Assembly: GCA_027593175.1 (NCBI GenBank)
Contig: JAQCJI010000005.1
Coordinates: 1 to 60,696 of the forward strand
Direction: 5' to 3'
DNA from: Bacteroidota bacterium
GTDB lineage: Bacteria > Bacteroidota > Bacteroidia > Cytophagales > Cyclobacteriaceae
Length of the DNA: 60,696 nt
Shown: one piece after another, positions 24,541-36,708 of the stretch
How positions within the stretch are numbered: the stretch's first letter is position 1
How the letters are laid out: the number at the start of each line of letters is the position of its first letter
The notes under the pieces: generated by a model
Databases searched by the model: none
Seen by the model: only the letters and a program-made list of their open reading frames with translations
Told to the model about the DNA's origin: nothing
Translations under genes and position numbers: made by a program

Positions 24541-25314
24541 ATGAATTTGTCTAAATTTCTTTTACCTGCCTTCCTTCTTTTGACGCTATTATCCTGCGAA
24601 GAAAAAAATCTAGGGCCTGATCCACGACTGCAGCAGCCCGAACAATTTAAAAAACTTTTGGAAGCACACGGAGATTGGGTACAATGGGTGGACGCCAAGT
24701 CTTTATCCTTTGCAATGGTGCATGAAACTACCCTAGAATGGGAAAATCATTACCTCGACCTCCGAGATGGTAAGGTGCGCATCGATGCAGACCTTTTTCA
24801 AGCTGGGAATGACGGGGAGAAAGTATGGATAAGCCCTAATCGTCGATCCTTTCCGGGAAATTCTGTTCGCTTCTACCACAACTTGTATTCGACATTTCTA
24901 AGTATCCCATACGCGCTTACAGATACATTGGTGACCATCACCCCATTGGATAATCGGGTATTCAATGGCATTAGTTATCCAACACTGGAAGCAAAAGTGA
25001 AAGATGGCAAACTTTTAGGACCATCGAACCGCTACGAACTTTTGATCGATCCGACTACTGGCCAGTTGGCCTGGGTTTTATTTGCAGTTACTTTTTACGA
25101 TAAGGGAAATCAAGTACAAGAAGCTTTAAAATACGAAGACTACCGCGATGCAGGTGGGTTGATCTTCCCAAGGGTAATTACCGGCTACCAAATCGAAAAT
25201 GACTCTAGTAAACGAATTCGTTACCAAACTAGCTTCTCGGATGTGTTTTTAGTCAAAGATGAGCTGGATAGTGATCTATTTAAAAAGCCTAAAAATGCCG
25301 TGACGGCCAATTAA
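24541..25314 (+). CDS. DUF6503-family lipoprotein
   Basis: The 257-residue product begins with a lipoprotein signal peptide (MNLSKFLLPAFLLLTLLSC; the lipobox cysteine is residue 19), so it is probably anchored in the outer membrane. The mature region, KLLEAHGDWVQWVDAKSLSF followed by HYLDLRDGKVRI and FYHNLYSTFLSIPYALTD, fits the DUF6503 family of Bacteroidota, whose function is unknown; the fold probably resembles outer-membrane lipoprotein-sorting (LolA-like) proteins. The ATG at 24541 is chosen over one at 24514, which lies inside the promoter box region and would place extra residues before the signal peptide. Two related lipoproteins lie at 51-52.8 kb. Confidence 0.75.
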   Translation: MNLSKFLLPAFLLLTLLSCEEKNLGPDPRLQQPEQFKKLLEAHGDWVQWVDAKSLSFAMVHETTLEWENHYLDLRDGKVRIDADLFQAGNDGEKVWISPNRRSFPGNSVRFYHNLYSTFLSIPYALTDTLVTITPLDNRVFNGISYPTLEAKVKDGKLLGPSNRYELLIDPTTGQLAWVLFAVTFYDKGNQVQEALKYEDYRDAGGLIFPRVITGYQIENDSSKRIRYQTSFSDVFLVKDELDSDLFKKPKNAVTAN

Positions 25315-25351
25315 AGTTTTATAAGAATAGAAGTCTCCTATTCATGTATAC

Positions 25352-25387
25352 AAAAAAAGGAGACAAATAAACTTATCTCCTTTTTTT
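25352..25387. terminator. Bidirectional intrinsic terminator between DUF6503 gene and metG
   Basis: A 12-bp stem made of an A run plus GGAGA (25352-25363) and its complement (25376-25387) with a 12-base loop gives a U tract on either strand. It serves the convergent DUF6503 and metG genes. Confidence 0.85.
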
Positions 25388-25404
25388 GAATAGCTAAAAA
25401 CCCC

Positions 25405-27465
25405 CTAGGAAATCACTGAACCAGGAGAAGTAACCTCATGCGGCTGGAGTAACTTGAGTTTCCCATCCTTATCCGATGCCATCAGAATCATCCCTTCACT
25501 ATCAATACCCATCATTTTGCGAGGTACTAAATTAATCAACATGGTCACTTGCTTGCCCACCAAAAATTCTGGATCAAAATGCTCGGCAACACCGCTCAAG
25601 ACAGTTCGCTGCCCTAGGCCAGTATCCACCTTCAGCTTGAGTAATTTCTTAGACTTAGGCATCGCCTCAGCCTCTAGTACAGTCACCACGCGCATATCTA
25701 ACTTCGCAAAATCATCGTAGGTAATTAGCTCCTTCATCGCGGGAACTGGGAGGTCTGCAGCTTCATTCATTTTTTTAGCATTTACAAGTTTCTGGATCTG
25801 TCTCTCAACTACTTCATCTTCAATTTTTTCAAAAAGGAGGCCAATTTCTCCTAAAGATCGATTCGCCTGAATCAAGTTGCCATTCCCCGCATCTGTCCAG
25901 GTAGTGGCCTTCATCCCAAAGGTACGGTAAAGCTTTTGGGCGGTAAAAGGCAAGAACGGCTCAGATAGGATAGCCAAATTGGCCGCTACATTCAAGGCAA
26001 TATTCAAGATGGTTTCGGTTCGAGAAACATCCGTTTTGATTTCTTTCCAAGGCTCGGTATCAGCCAAGTACTTATTTCCCATTCGAGCCAAATCCATCAT
26101 CAAGCCCTGGGCTTCTCGGAAACGGAAACGCTCAATTGAGGCGGCGATTTTTTCTGGAAATCCTTCCAACTCCCGAAGCAAGTCTTGGTCAATACCTCTC
26201 AATTCTCCTCGAGCAGGCACAATCCCATCAAAAAACTTTTGCGTGAGCACCACTGCCCGATTTACAAAATTACCATAAATAGCAACCAATTCTGAATTGG
26301 TCCTTCCTTGAAAATCCTTCCAAATAAAATCATTATCCTTCGTCTCCGGCGCATTGGCGGTGAGCACATACCGAAGCACATCCTGTTGCCCTGGAAACTC
26401 TTCCAAGTACTCATGGAGCCATACAGCCCAATTACGGGTAGTAGAAATCTTATCTCCCTCCAAATTTAGAAACTCATTCGCAGGCACATTATCCGGCAAG
26501 ATATACCCACCATGAGTTTTCAAAATTGCTGGAAAAATGATGCAGTGAAATACGATATTATCCTTGCCAATAAAGTGGACTAGCTTGGTGTCCTTGTCTT
26601 TCCAGTAAGGCTCCCAATCAATTCCTTTCTCCTTTGCCCACTCCTTGGTAGCAGAGATATAGCCAATTGGAGCATCAAACCAAACATACAGCACCTTGCC
26701 TTTGGCAGTAGGAAGAGGTACGGGTATACCCCAATCCAAATCTCGTGTCATGGATCTTGCTTGGAGTCCATCGCCTGCTTCTAGCCAGGAACGGCATTGA
26801 CCAAGCACATTGTTTTTCCAATCGTCCCCATGCTCCTCCAAAACCCATTTTTTCAAGAAGTCCTGGTAGCGCGCCAAGTCCAAAAACCAGTGGGTGGTAT
26901 CTTTCAAAATAGGAGTTCTACCGCTCAACTTGGACTTGGGATTGATCAAGTCGGTAGGACTGAGAGAGGCCCCACACTTTTCACACTGGTCTCCATAGGC
27001 ATGCTCGTTGCCACATTTGGGACAAGTGCCTTCAATGTAGCGGTCAGCAAGAAACTGATCTGCCTCCTCATCGTAGTATTGAGCGGTGCTCTGCTCTAAA
27101 AACTCCCCTTTCTGGTATAAATTCGTGAAAAACTCCTGAGCCGTCTCGTGATGGATGGGTGCAGATGTTCGGGAATAGTGGTTGAAGCTGATGCCAAATT
27201 CAGCAAAACTTGCCATCATCAGTTTGTGGTAATAGTCCACTATCTGTTGGGGAGTTTTCCCCTCCTTGGCTGCCTTGATGGTAATCGCCACTCCATGCTC
27301 ATCGGAACCGCAAATAAATGCTACATCTCTCCCCTGGGAACGCAAATAGCGCACATATATATCAGCAGGAATATAGCAGCCTGCCAAGTGGCCAATGTGA
27401 AGTGGTCCATTAGCATAAGGCAATGCTGAGGTGACGGTATATCGTTTAAATTTGGTGTTGCTCAT
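25405..27465 (-). CDS. metG: Methionine--tRNA ligase
   Basis: Charges initiator and elongator tRNA-Met. The 686-residue protein has the class I HIGH box at 23-26 (PLHIGHLAG), a single-knuckle zinc site C148/C151/C161/C164 in the connective peptide, and the KMSKS equivalent at 339-343 as KISTT. The C-terminal 105 residues ([21 protein letters not shown] onward) are a Trbp111/EMAP-II-type tRNA-binding dimerisation domain, as in E. coli MetG. The gene is divergent from ligA, with 227 bases between their starts. It ends at a shared terminator. Confidence 0.96.
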   Translation of the reverse strand: MSNTKFKRYTVTSALPYANGPLHIGHLAGCYIPADIYVRYLRSQGRDVAFICGSDEHGVAITIKAAKEGKTPQQIVDYYHKLMMASFAEFGISFNHYSRTSAPIHHETAQEFFTNLYQKGEFLEQSTAQYYDEEADQFLADRYIEGTCPKCGNEHAYGDQCEKCGASLSPTDLINPKSKLSGRTPILKDTTHWFLDLARYQDFLKKWVLEEHGDDWKNNVLGQCRSWLEAGDGLQARSMTRDLDWGIPVPLPTAKGKVLYVWFDAPIGYISATKEWAKEKGIDWEPYWKDKDTKLVHFIGKDNIVFHCIIFPAILKTHGGYILPDNVPANEFLNLEGDKISTTRNWAVWLHEYLEEFPGQQDVLRYVLTANAPETKDNDFIWKDFQGRTNSELVAIYGNFVNRAVVLTQKFFDGIVPARGELRGIDQDLLRELEGFPEKIAASIERFRFREAQGLMMDLARMGNKYLADTEPWKEIKTDVSRTETILNIALNVAANLAILSEPFLPFTAQKLYRTFGMKATTWTDAGNGNLIQANRSLGEIGLLFEKIEDEVVERQIQKLVNAKKMNEAADLPVPAMKELITYDDFAKLDMRVVTVLEAEAMPKSKKLLKLKVDTGLGQRTVLSGVAEHFDPEFLVGKQVTMLINLVPRKMMGIDSEGMILMASDKDGKLKLLQPHEVTSPGSVIS

Positions 27466-27653
27466 GTAGGTGTCGTATCGCTCCTAGAAAAAACAAGTGC
27501 TTTTCCTCAAACGAGATGGTAAAGATAGAAAATTCAAGGGAAGCCCGTAAACCTTCCTGCGGATTAAATCCCTTCACACACATTTCTTGGCATACTAAGA
27601 CTATCTTCAAAAAAATGAAGTGATAAATAGACTTCAAACAGCTTTTTCTTTAG

Positions 27654-30155
<2,502 letters not shown>

Positions 30156-30240
30156 AAAAAATTGTTCCGCCAACAATAACATTAAAAATGGATCAGATAC
30201 CTTAATTTTACCTTGCTTAATTATCACATAAATAAATACA

Positions 30241-31101
30241 ATGAACGCATTTAAAGGTACTGGAGTAGCATTGGTAACCCCTTTATTGGAAGATCAAAGT
30301 ATCGATTTTGATAGTTTAAAGCGCTTAATCGACCATGTAATTGAGGGTGGAGTGGACTATCTTGTAGTGCTCGGCACCACTGGCGAGTCGGCTACAGTCT
30401 CCACATCAGAAAAGGCCATGGTCCTTAAAGCTTGCGTGGAATACAACAAGGGACGAGTTTCGGTGATGCTAGGACTCGGTGGCAATGCCACCCAAAGGCT
30501 TTTGGAAGAATTGAAAGAAACTAATTTTTATGGCGTTGCAGGAATTCTGTCTGTAAGCCCGTACTACAACAAGCCCACCCAGGAAGGAATTATAGCCCAC
30601 TACCGTGCCTTGGCCGATGCTTCGCCCGTACCATTGATGCTGTATAATATACCTAGTCGTACAATGTCTAATCTAACGGCTGAAACGACCCTTACCTTAT
30701 CGCATCATCCCAATATAATTGGCATCAAGGAAGCTAGTGGAAATTTAGAGCAGTGCATGCAAATTGCTACTGCCAAACCAAAAGACTTTCTTCTCCTCTC
30801 CGGGGACGATATCTTGACTAAACCCATACAGAGCATTGGAGGAAGCGGCGTGATCTCGGTATTAGCCAATGCACTTCCCGCTACTTTAAAGACGCTTTTA
30901 GAAGGTGGTCAAGATGTTTCCTCGGCAGCTTCTTTTTCTTTGTTGAAGCTGAATTCCCTGATATATCAGGAAGGAAATCCTGTTGGAATTAAAAATTTAT
31001 TACTACACAAAGGCATCATTCGCACAGACCAGGTTCGACTTCCACTCCTTCGTGCTAGCCATGCCTTAAGTGAAAAAATCCGGTTGGTGAAATTACAGTA
31101 A
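30241..31101 (+). CDS. dapA: 4-hydroxy-tetrahydrodipicolinate synthase
   Basis: DapA condenses pyruvate with aspartate semialdehyde, the first committed step to lysine and diaminopimelate. The 286-residue protein shows the TIM-barrel signatures: GTTGES (45-50), SPYYNKP, Y135 in LYNIPSRT, and the Schiff-base lysine K163 in IGIKEASG. It is followed after 3 bases by xseA, so these two and xseB form a probable operon. A TAATTTTA sequence at 30203-30210 may be the -7 box. No attenuator is seen in its 85-base upstream gap. Confidence 0.95.
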   Translation: MNAFKGTGVALVTPLLEDQSIDFDSLKRLIDHVIEGGVDYLVVLGTTGESATVSTSEKAMVLKACVEYNKGRVSVMLGLGGNATQRLLEELKETNFYGVAGILSVSPYYNKPTQEGIIAHYRALADASPVPLMLYNIPSRTMSNLTAETTLTLSHHPNIIGIKEASGNLEQCMQIATAKPKDFLLLSGDDILTKPIQSIGGSGVISVLANALPATLKTLLEGGQDVSSAASFSLLKLNSLIYQEGNPVGIKNLLLHKGIIRTDQVRLPLLRASHALSEKIRLVKLQ

Positions 31102-31104
31102 ATC

Positions 31105-32412
31105 ATGCAGCCCTTATCTGTTTTACAACTCACTACTCATATCCAGCAGGTGCTGGAAAAGGAGCTTGAACCTTTAGTTTGGGTGGTGGGGGAACTGTCG
31201 GATTTTAGACAAGCAGCGCAGGGACATGTGTACTTTGAGTTGGTAGAGAAAGTAGGAAACCATGTTCAAGCAAAGATTCGCGCTAACCTCTGGCAGTTTA
31301 CCTATCGTAGCGTAGCTGCCAAGTTTGAATCCGTTACCGGCACCTCGCTCAAGAATGGGATGAAAGTACTCGCTCAGGTGACTGTTACCTATCACCCGGT
31401 CTTTGGATTAAGTCTTAATGTCAAAGACATTGACCCCTCTTTTTCATTGGGCGAGCGGGCGAGAATTCGCCAAGAAACCATCAACAGACTCACCGAGGAA
31501 GGCTTCATGGTGCAAAATGCTCGCTTCCCTCTACCACGAGTCATTCAGCGAATCGCTATTATTTCTAGTGCTACCGCAGCAGGATATGGAGATTTCATCA
31601 ACCAAGTGGATGGAAACCCTCAAGGCTATAAGATTTTCCACGAACTTTTCCAATCTCTAATGCAAGGCAACGAAGCTGTGGATAGCCTCCTTTCGGCCTT
31701 AGACCAGGTAGCAGAAAAAGCAGAACAACTTCAGTTGGATGCAGTAGTAATTATTCGAGGTGGCGGAGCTCAATTGGACCTAGATTGTTTCGATAATTAC
31801 CTCCTAGGCGTTAAAATAGCTAATTTTCCCCTTCCTGTATTTACTGGAATAGGACATGAACGAGATGAGTCTATTGCCGATCTAGTGGCACATACCCCTT
31901 TAAAAACACCAACTGCAGTTGCTGAATTTATTCTTTCCAGCTTTCGAGAATTTGAGGAGAGCTTAGGCCTCATAGCCCAAAGATTGGATTGGATCACACG
32001 ATCTACCTTCCAAGGGGAAGCGCAAAAACTTCAGGGATATACTTTACGCATCCTTGGAGAAAGTAAGCAACAGCTTGCACGAGAAGGTGAAAAGGTTAGA
32101 AACTGGGGAATGAGGATTCAGCAAGCAGGAAAAAATGGAGCCAAGCAGGAAAAGAATAGGCTTAGCCAAAAAGAGGAATTACTCAAAAAAGGATGGCAGC
32201 ATTTTTTGAAAAGGCAGCAAGACAAATTAGCGCAAATTGAGGTTAGCAGCAGGCAGTTAGACCCTAGCAACTTACTTCAAAAGGGTTACACGCGAACCGA
32301 ATCCAAGGAACTCCCCATACACTTGACTACCTTGGAACCTGGAGATAGGATCGTTACCCATACTTTCAATCAAAAAATTAGTAGTACGATCAATCGCATT
32401 GAAAAAAAATGA
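31105..32412 (+). CDS. xseA: Exodeoxyribonuclease VII large subunit
   Basis: The 435-residue catalytic subunit of exonuclease VII, which degrades single-stranded DNA. The N-terminal OB fold (about 1-100, VWVVGELSDFRQAAQGHVYFEL) binds DNA. The central catalytic domain has IIRGGGAQLDLDCFDN and, near residue 250, FTGIGHERDESIADLVAHTPLKTPTAVAE. The C-terminal third (about 285-390) is a long coiled coil rich in Gln, Lys and Glu that binds the small subunit, followed by a beta-rich tail. Its stop overlaps the xseB start by 4 bases (ATGA). Confidence 0.95.
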   Translation: MQPLSVLQLTTHIQQVLEKELEPLVWVVGELSDFRQAAQGHVYFELVEKVGNHVQAKIRANLWQFTYRSVAAKFESVTGTSLKNGMKVLAQVTVTYHPVFGLSLNVKDIDPSFSLGERARIRQETINRLTEEGFMVQNARFPLPRVIQRIAIISSATAAGYGDFINQVDGNPQGYKIFHELFQSLMQGNEAVDSLLSALDQVAEKAEQLQLDAVVIIRGGGAQLDLDCFDNYLLGVKIANFPLPVFTGIGHERDESIADLVAHTPLKTPTAVAEFILSSFREFEESLGLIAQRLDWITRSTFQGEAQKLQGYTLRILGESKQQLAREGEKVRNWGMRIQQAGKNGAKQEKNRLSQKEELLKKGWQHFLKRQQDKLAQIEVSSRQLDPSNLLQKGYTRTESKELPIHLTTLEPGDRIVTHTFNQKISSTINRIEKK

Positions 32413-32597
32413 AAGACTATACTTATACCCAAGCGATGCAACGATTGGAGACAATTCTTGCTCAATTAGAGGAGGGGACTTCTACTGTGGATACGCTCTC
32501 TGAACTGGTGAAAGAAGCTGCAGACTTAGTCAGGTTTTGCAAAGAAAAACTACGAAATATAGAGGAAGAGGTGCAAAAGGGCTTTGAAGGCTTGTAG
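32409..32597 (+). CDS. xseB: Exodeoxyribonuclease VII small subunit
   Basis: A 62-residue helical hairpin matching XseB: YTQAMQRLETILAQLEEGTSTVDTL, then a second helix ending FCKEKLRNIEEEV. It packs along the coiled coil of XseA. Its position, overlapping the xseA stop by 4 bases, supports the call. It is the last gene of the dapA-xseA-xseB unit and ends about 70 bases before the convergent UpxY-like gene. Confidence 0.93.
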   Translation: MKDYTYTQAMQRLETILAQLEEGTSTVDTLSELVKEAADLVRFCKEKLRNIEEEVQKGFEGL

Positions 32598-32667
32598 TTA
32601 GCGCTCAGCTTGATTTGTAAAGGGTTACACCAACACCTGCTGAATAGCTGGATGGTAACTACGGAAA

Positions 32668-33183
32668 TTAAACGCTTTCTGGGGTAGCAATCACCTGCAA
32701 AAACTTCCGAGGGATACTCACCAACATGTTTTGATAGATACCAGGAATTCGAATAAGAAAATAATCCTTATTCCCTTTCTCAATACATTCTCCTACCAAA
32801 TCCTCCAAAGATCCCCCGATCACTTTTACTTTTTCTCCAGGGGTAATTTCAGAACCATCGGTTTCTATCGCCACACCAGTTGCCAAAACACGTTTAATGG
32901 TTTCCATATCCTCATCACGAATGGTAGCTGGCTCTCCTGAAAAATTAACAAACTTCACTGCTCCAGGTGTTTGAAGGCAATTCCAAAGGTTATTTCGATC
33001 AGTTTTAACAAAGACATAGCCATTAAAAAGAGCTTTTTGCACCTTCTTTTTTCGATCTGACCACTGTCTCAACACCTCCACCATAGGTAAAAAAACTTCG
33101 ATTCCAGTTTCAATTAGGCGCTCAGCAACTTTCTTCTCCGCTCGAGAAGTAGTGTACATCACATACCATTTTAATTCCTCCAT
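32668..33183 (-). CDS. UpxY-family NusG-like transcription antiterminator
   Basis: The 171-residue protein has an NGN domain (WYVMYTTSRAEKKVAERLIETGIEVFLPMV, residues 5-34, and ALFNGYVFVKTD, about 51-62) and a C-terminal KOW-type segment (PGEKVKVIGGSLEDLVGECI, about 123-142). This is the layout of UpxY/RfaH-type specialised NusG paralogues. In Bacteroides these proteins are the first gene of capsule operons and prevent premature termination there. Here it is solitary: the gene upstream on this strand is the end of the RND efflux operon with a terminator between, and the downstream gene is convergent. Its target operon is therefore elsewhere in the genome. Confidence 0.87.
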   Translation of the reverse strand: MEELKWYVMYTTSRAEKKVAERLIETGIEVFLPMVEVLRQWSDRKKKVQKALFNGYVFVKTDRNNLWNCLQTPGAVKFVNFSGEPATIRDEDMETIKRVLATGVAIETDGSEITPGEKVKVIGGSLEDLVGECIEKGNKDYFLIRIPGIYQNMLVSIPRKFLQVIATPESV

Positions 33184-33235
33184 AAGGCTTGGACTAAAGG
33201 GGAGACAAAGCTAAAAAAATAGATTACTATTTGCT

Positions 33236-33276
33236 AAAAAAACGAAAAAACCCCTGGAATAGTATTCCAAGGGTTT
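33236..33276 (-). terminator. Intrinsic terminator of the RND efflux operon
   Basis: On the minus strand a long stem (arms 33264-33276 and 33248-33260, one mismatch, 3-base loop) is followed by a T-rich tail TTTTTTCG and seven more T. It lies 34 bases after the permease stop codon and closes the operon that starts with tetR. Confidence 0.88.
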
Positions 33277-33310
33277 GATCAAAAAAACCACCAACCTTAA
33301 CAGAGATGAG

Positions 33311-36300
33311 TTACCTACGGAGCTTGATCGCAAGTTTGTCTGTTAGCAAATACATCACTGGAACTAGTACTAACGTAATGATTGTTGCAAAGGTTAATCC
33401 AAATATTACCGTCCAAGCCATTGGCCCCCAAAAAGCTGCATTATCCCCTCCAATGTAGAATTGCGGATCAAAATTATTGAGTAACGTGGTAAAATTGATG
33501 TTCATTCCTATTGCCAAAGGAATCAAACCCAATACCGTAGTAATCGCCGTCAAGAGCACAGGTCGAAGTCGAGTTTTACCTGCCTCAATGATACTCACCA
33601 ACAAATCAGGTTGGGATAGATAACTTCCTTTTTGGATACCCAATTCCTCCCGCTTTCTGGTGCGCACCAAATCGGTATAATCAAGCAATACAATTGCATT
33701 GTTTACAACTACCCCTGCCAAGGAAATAATTCCAATACCGGTCATGATCACCACAAAATCCATGTTGAAAATCACCAACCCCAATAAGACTCCAATAGTA
33801 CTGAAAAGTACAGAGGTCATGATAATGAAGGGGCTAATTACCGAGTTGAACTGTGCCACGATAATCAAGAAAATCATGGAAAGGGCGATTCCTAATGCGC
33901 GTAATAGGAAGGCTTGAGACTTTGCCTGTTCCTCTTGTTCGCCAGTATACTTTACCGTAATCCCTTCTGGCACTGGATAGGAAGCCATCAAGTCCTTGAT
34001 TTGATTATTTATTTCGGTAGGATTATATCCATCCAAAACATTGGAAAACATACTTACGGCCTTCTCCAAATCTTTTCTTTTTACCGAACCAAAGGTTGAC
34101 CCATACTGAATATCAGCTACCGCAGAAATCGGCACTTCTCTTTTGTCACCAAATTTATCTCGGAACCCAATTTTCTTATTGACCAAGGCATTGATGTCGT
34201 ATCTGGAGTTCTTATCTAAACGAAGTAAAATAGGGTAGTCATCTTCTCCTTCCTTATACTTAGATACTTCCAATCCAAACAAAGAAGTACGAAGCTCTGT
34301 GGCAATACTTGAGGTAGACAAGCCAAATCTTCTGGCCTTTTCTCGATCGATACGTACCTCCACTTCAGGATTTCCTAAAGAAAGATCTGTCTTAAGCTCT
34401 TCCAATCCTTGAATAGAATTGGATTCCAAAAAGGCTTTGGTTTTCTCCACAAAAGCAATCAACTGCTCGTAGTCTTCACCCACAAACTCAATATTAACTG
34501 GATTACCTACAGGAGGACCTTGGCGCTGCTTATTCAGCGTGATCAAAACCCCAGGGTATTTTTTTACCAACTTACGAATAACCTCCATCGCCTCGTTGGT
34601 ATCTATTCCCTGACGGAAAATATAGTCCACAAAACCAATGGTGATCTTTGCCTTGTGCGGAGTCGACTGAATACTAGGTCCTTCAGTTGGATCGCCTGTT
34701 CCTTCCCCAACTTGAGAAATAACTGATTCGATGATACCCCCATAAGGCTCCAACTCTGCTACCATTTCGTCTTCCATTTTATCTACAAAAGAATTGGTAG
34801 CTTCAACGCTAGTTCCAATGGGGAACTCGACAAAAACATTCACCAACTGAGGTTGATTGTCTGGAAAGAAGAGGACTTTTGGAGAACGAATACCTAGCAA
34901 GACTATGGAAAATACCAAAAGACCAAAAGTGCCAACTAAAATTAGGTAAGGATTCTTTCCCCTTAAAGCAAACTTCAAAGTTCGCTCATAGCCATTCTCC
35001 AATTGAACCAAAAAGACCAACTGAAACCAGCATATCGCTTTTCTTAGCAAAAAGACATTGATCAAGGTAAATAATGCGGCAACCACGCAAAGAGAGCCGA
35101 ATGCATTCCAACCCACCACATAAAAGAGTAGCCCCAAGGCACCCAATACTCCTGCTACTTTAAGAATATTTTTCTTTGGCTTATCTTGGGTCATGTCCTC
35201 AATCTTCATGAACATGGCTGTCATCACAGGATTGATCACTAAGGCTACAAATAGGGAGGCTGAGAGTACTATAATTAGGGTGATAGGAAGAAATTTCATG
35301 AAATCTCCCACCAAATCATCCCAAAATGCAAGCGGAAGGAAGGCCACCAATGTAGTGAGGGTTGAGGTAATAATTGGCCATGCCACTTCACCAACCCCTT
35401 CTTTTGCAGCTTGTACGGAAGATTTACCGTCCTGCATCATTCGGTAAATATTTTCTACCACCACAATGCCGTTGTCAACCAACATCCCAAGCGCAAGAAT
35501 CAGTGAGAAAAGCACCATTAGGTTTAGGGTAATCCCAAGGGAATTAAGCACCAAAAATGAAATAAACATGGACATGGGAATAGCTGATCCCACGAAAAGT
35601 GCATTCCGAAAGCCCATAAAAAACATAAGGACCAAGACCACGAGGATAATTCCAAAAATAATGGAGTTCTCCAAATCGCTTACCTGAATACGGGTTTGCT
35701 TACTCTGATCGTTAGTGATAGAAATCTCTACATTTTCAGGGAACCGATTGGCTTTCGTAGTCTCAATGATTTCCTTGATTTTATCCGCAGCATCAAGCAG
35801 ATTTTCCCCACTTCGCTTGGTCACATTAATAGTGATTACAGGAAGGTTTTTACTGCGAGCATAGGAAGTCCTGTCTTTAAAAGTATCCTTGATCTCGGCT
35901 ACATCTTTCAAATAAACAATCCTCTGCTGATCCGTTTTGACAATAATATTGAGTAGATCCTGTGGATTGGTGAATTCCCCATCCACGCGTAGCGCACGCT
36001 CAAAATCTCCATTTTTTATACTGCCACCAGAGATGGAACGGTTTTCAGTTTGGATCGCTCCCGAAATATCGCCAAAACCTACCCCTACGGATTCCATTTT
36101 GTAAGGATCGACGTTGATTTGAATCTCACGCTCCACTGTACCCGAAAGGTCAGCTTTGGAAATTTCTGGAAGCTTCTCAATAGCATCTTCAAGGTACTCC
36201 CCAAATCGCTTCAATTCCTGCTCTGAATACGGACCAGAAATATTGACGTTCATGATCGGGAAATCAGAAAGATTTACCTCCAATACATTAGGATCTTGAT

Positions 36301-36706
36301 CCAAATCGCTTGGGAGCTGGCTTTTTGCCTTATCCACCACATCCTTCACATCTTGAATGGCTTTGGAAATCTCCACCCCAGGGGTAAATTCAATTACAAT
36401 AGAAGAGAAATCCTGAACTGAAGTCGACTTGATATCTTTGACATTATTCAAAGATTTCAACTCCTTTTCTATAGGTCTAGTAATCAGGTTTTCCATATCC
36501 ACAGGCGAGTTGCCGGGATAAGGAGTTCCCACATATACGGTCGGAATAACGATTTCGGGAAAACTTTCCTTAGGCATGTTGCGGTAAGCACCCAATCCCA
36601 AAACCGTAATGATTAGTGTTAAAATGATGGCCGAGGTGGAATTGTCTACGCTTAAGCTGGACAGTCCAAACTCTCGGATCGTTTTCGATTTTTGAGGGAT
36701 ATACAT
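33311..36706 (-). CDS. RND-family efflux permease
   Basis: A 1131-residue inner-membrane pump of the resistance-nodulation-division superfamily with the usual duplicated 6-TM layout and two large periplasmic loops. The TM4 motif LGMLVDNGIVVVENIYR (near residue 410) carries the proton-relay aspartate; its partner LAGVVVNNAIVLLDYTD lies in the second half. The motif set fits the HAE-type drug efflux branch more than the heavy-metal branch. It is about 80 residues longer than AcrB, with an extra hydrophobic region in mid-protein (about 510-580, VLGALGLLFYVVGW and LCVVAALFTLINVFLL). It is the last gene of the tetR-tolC-adaptor-permease operon, two bases after the adaptor gene. Confidence 0.93.
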   Translation of the reverse strand: MYIPQKSKTIREFGLSSLSVDNSTSAIILTLIITVLGLGAYRNMPKESFPEIVIPTVYVGTPYPGNSPVDMENLITRPIEKELKSLNNVKDIKSTSVQDFSSIVIEFTPGVEISKAIQDVKDVVDKAKSQLPSDLDQDPNVLEVNLSDFPIMNVNISGPYSEQELKRFGEYLEDAIEKLPEISKADLSGTVEREIQINVDPYKMESVGVGFGDISGAIQTENRSISGGSIKNGDFERALRVDGEFTNPQDLLNIIVKTDQQRIVYLKDVAEIKDTFKDRTSYARSKNLPVITINVTKRSGENLLDAADKIKEIIETTKANRFPENVEISITNDQSKQTRIQVSDLENSIIFGIILVVLVLMFFMGFRNALFVGSAIPMSMFISFLVLNSLGITLNLMVLFSLILALGMLVDNGIVVVENIYRMMQDGKSSVQAAKEGVGEVAWPIITSTLTTLVAFLPLAFWDDLVGDFMKFLPITLIIVLSASLFVALVINPVMTAMFMKIEDMTQDKPKKNILKVAGVLGALGLLFYVVGWNAFGSLCVVAALFTLINVFLLRKAICWFQLVFLVQLENGYERTLKFALRGKNPYLILVGTFGLLVFSIVLLGIRSPKVLFFPDNQPQLVNVFVEFPIGTSVEATNSFVDKMEDEMVAELEPYGGIIESVISQVGEGTGDPTEGPSIQSTPHKAKITIGFVDYIFRQGIDTNEAMEVIRKLVKKYPGVLITLNKQRQGPPVGNPVNIEFVGEDYEQLIAFVEKTKAFLESNSIQGLEELKTDLSLGNPEVEVRIDREKARRFGLSTSSIATELRTSLFGLEVSKYKEGEDDYPILLRLDKNSRYDINALVNKKIGFRDKFGDKREVPISAVADIQYGSTFGSVKRKDLEKAVSMFSNVLDGYNPTEINNQIKDLMASYPVPEGITVKYTGEQEEQAKSQAFLLRALGIALSMIFLIIVAQFNSVISPFIIMTSVLFSTIGVLLGLVIFNMDFVVIMTGIGIISLAGVVVNNAIVLLDYTDLVRTRKREELGIQKGSYLSQPDLLVSIIEAGKTRLRPVLLTAITTVLGLIPLAIGMNINFTTLLNNFDPQFYIGGDNAAFWGPMAWTVIFGLTFATIITLVLVPVMYLLTDKLAIKLRR

Positions 36707-36708
36707 GA

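Noticed and set aside
30156..30240. Lysine attenuator or riboswitch before dapA
   Set aside because: The gap is only 85 bases, has no Lys-rich ORF, no long structured element and no terminator hairpin.
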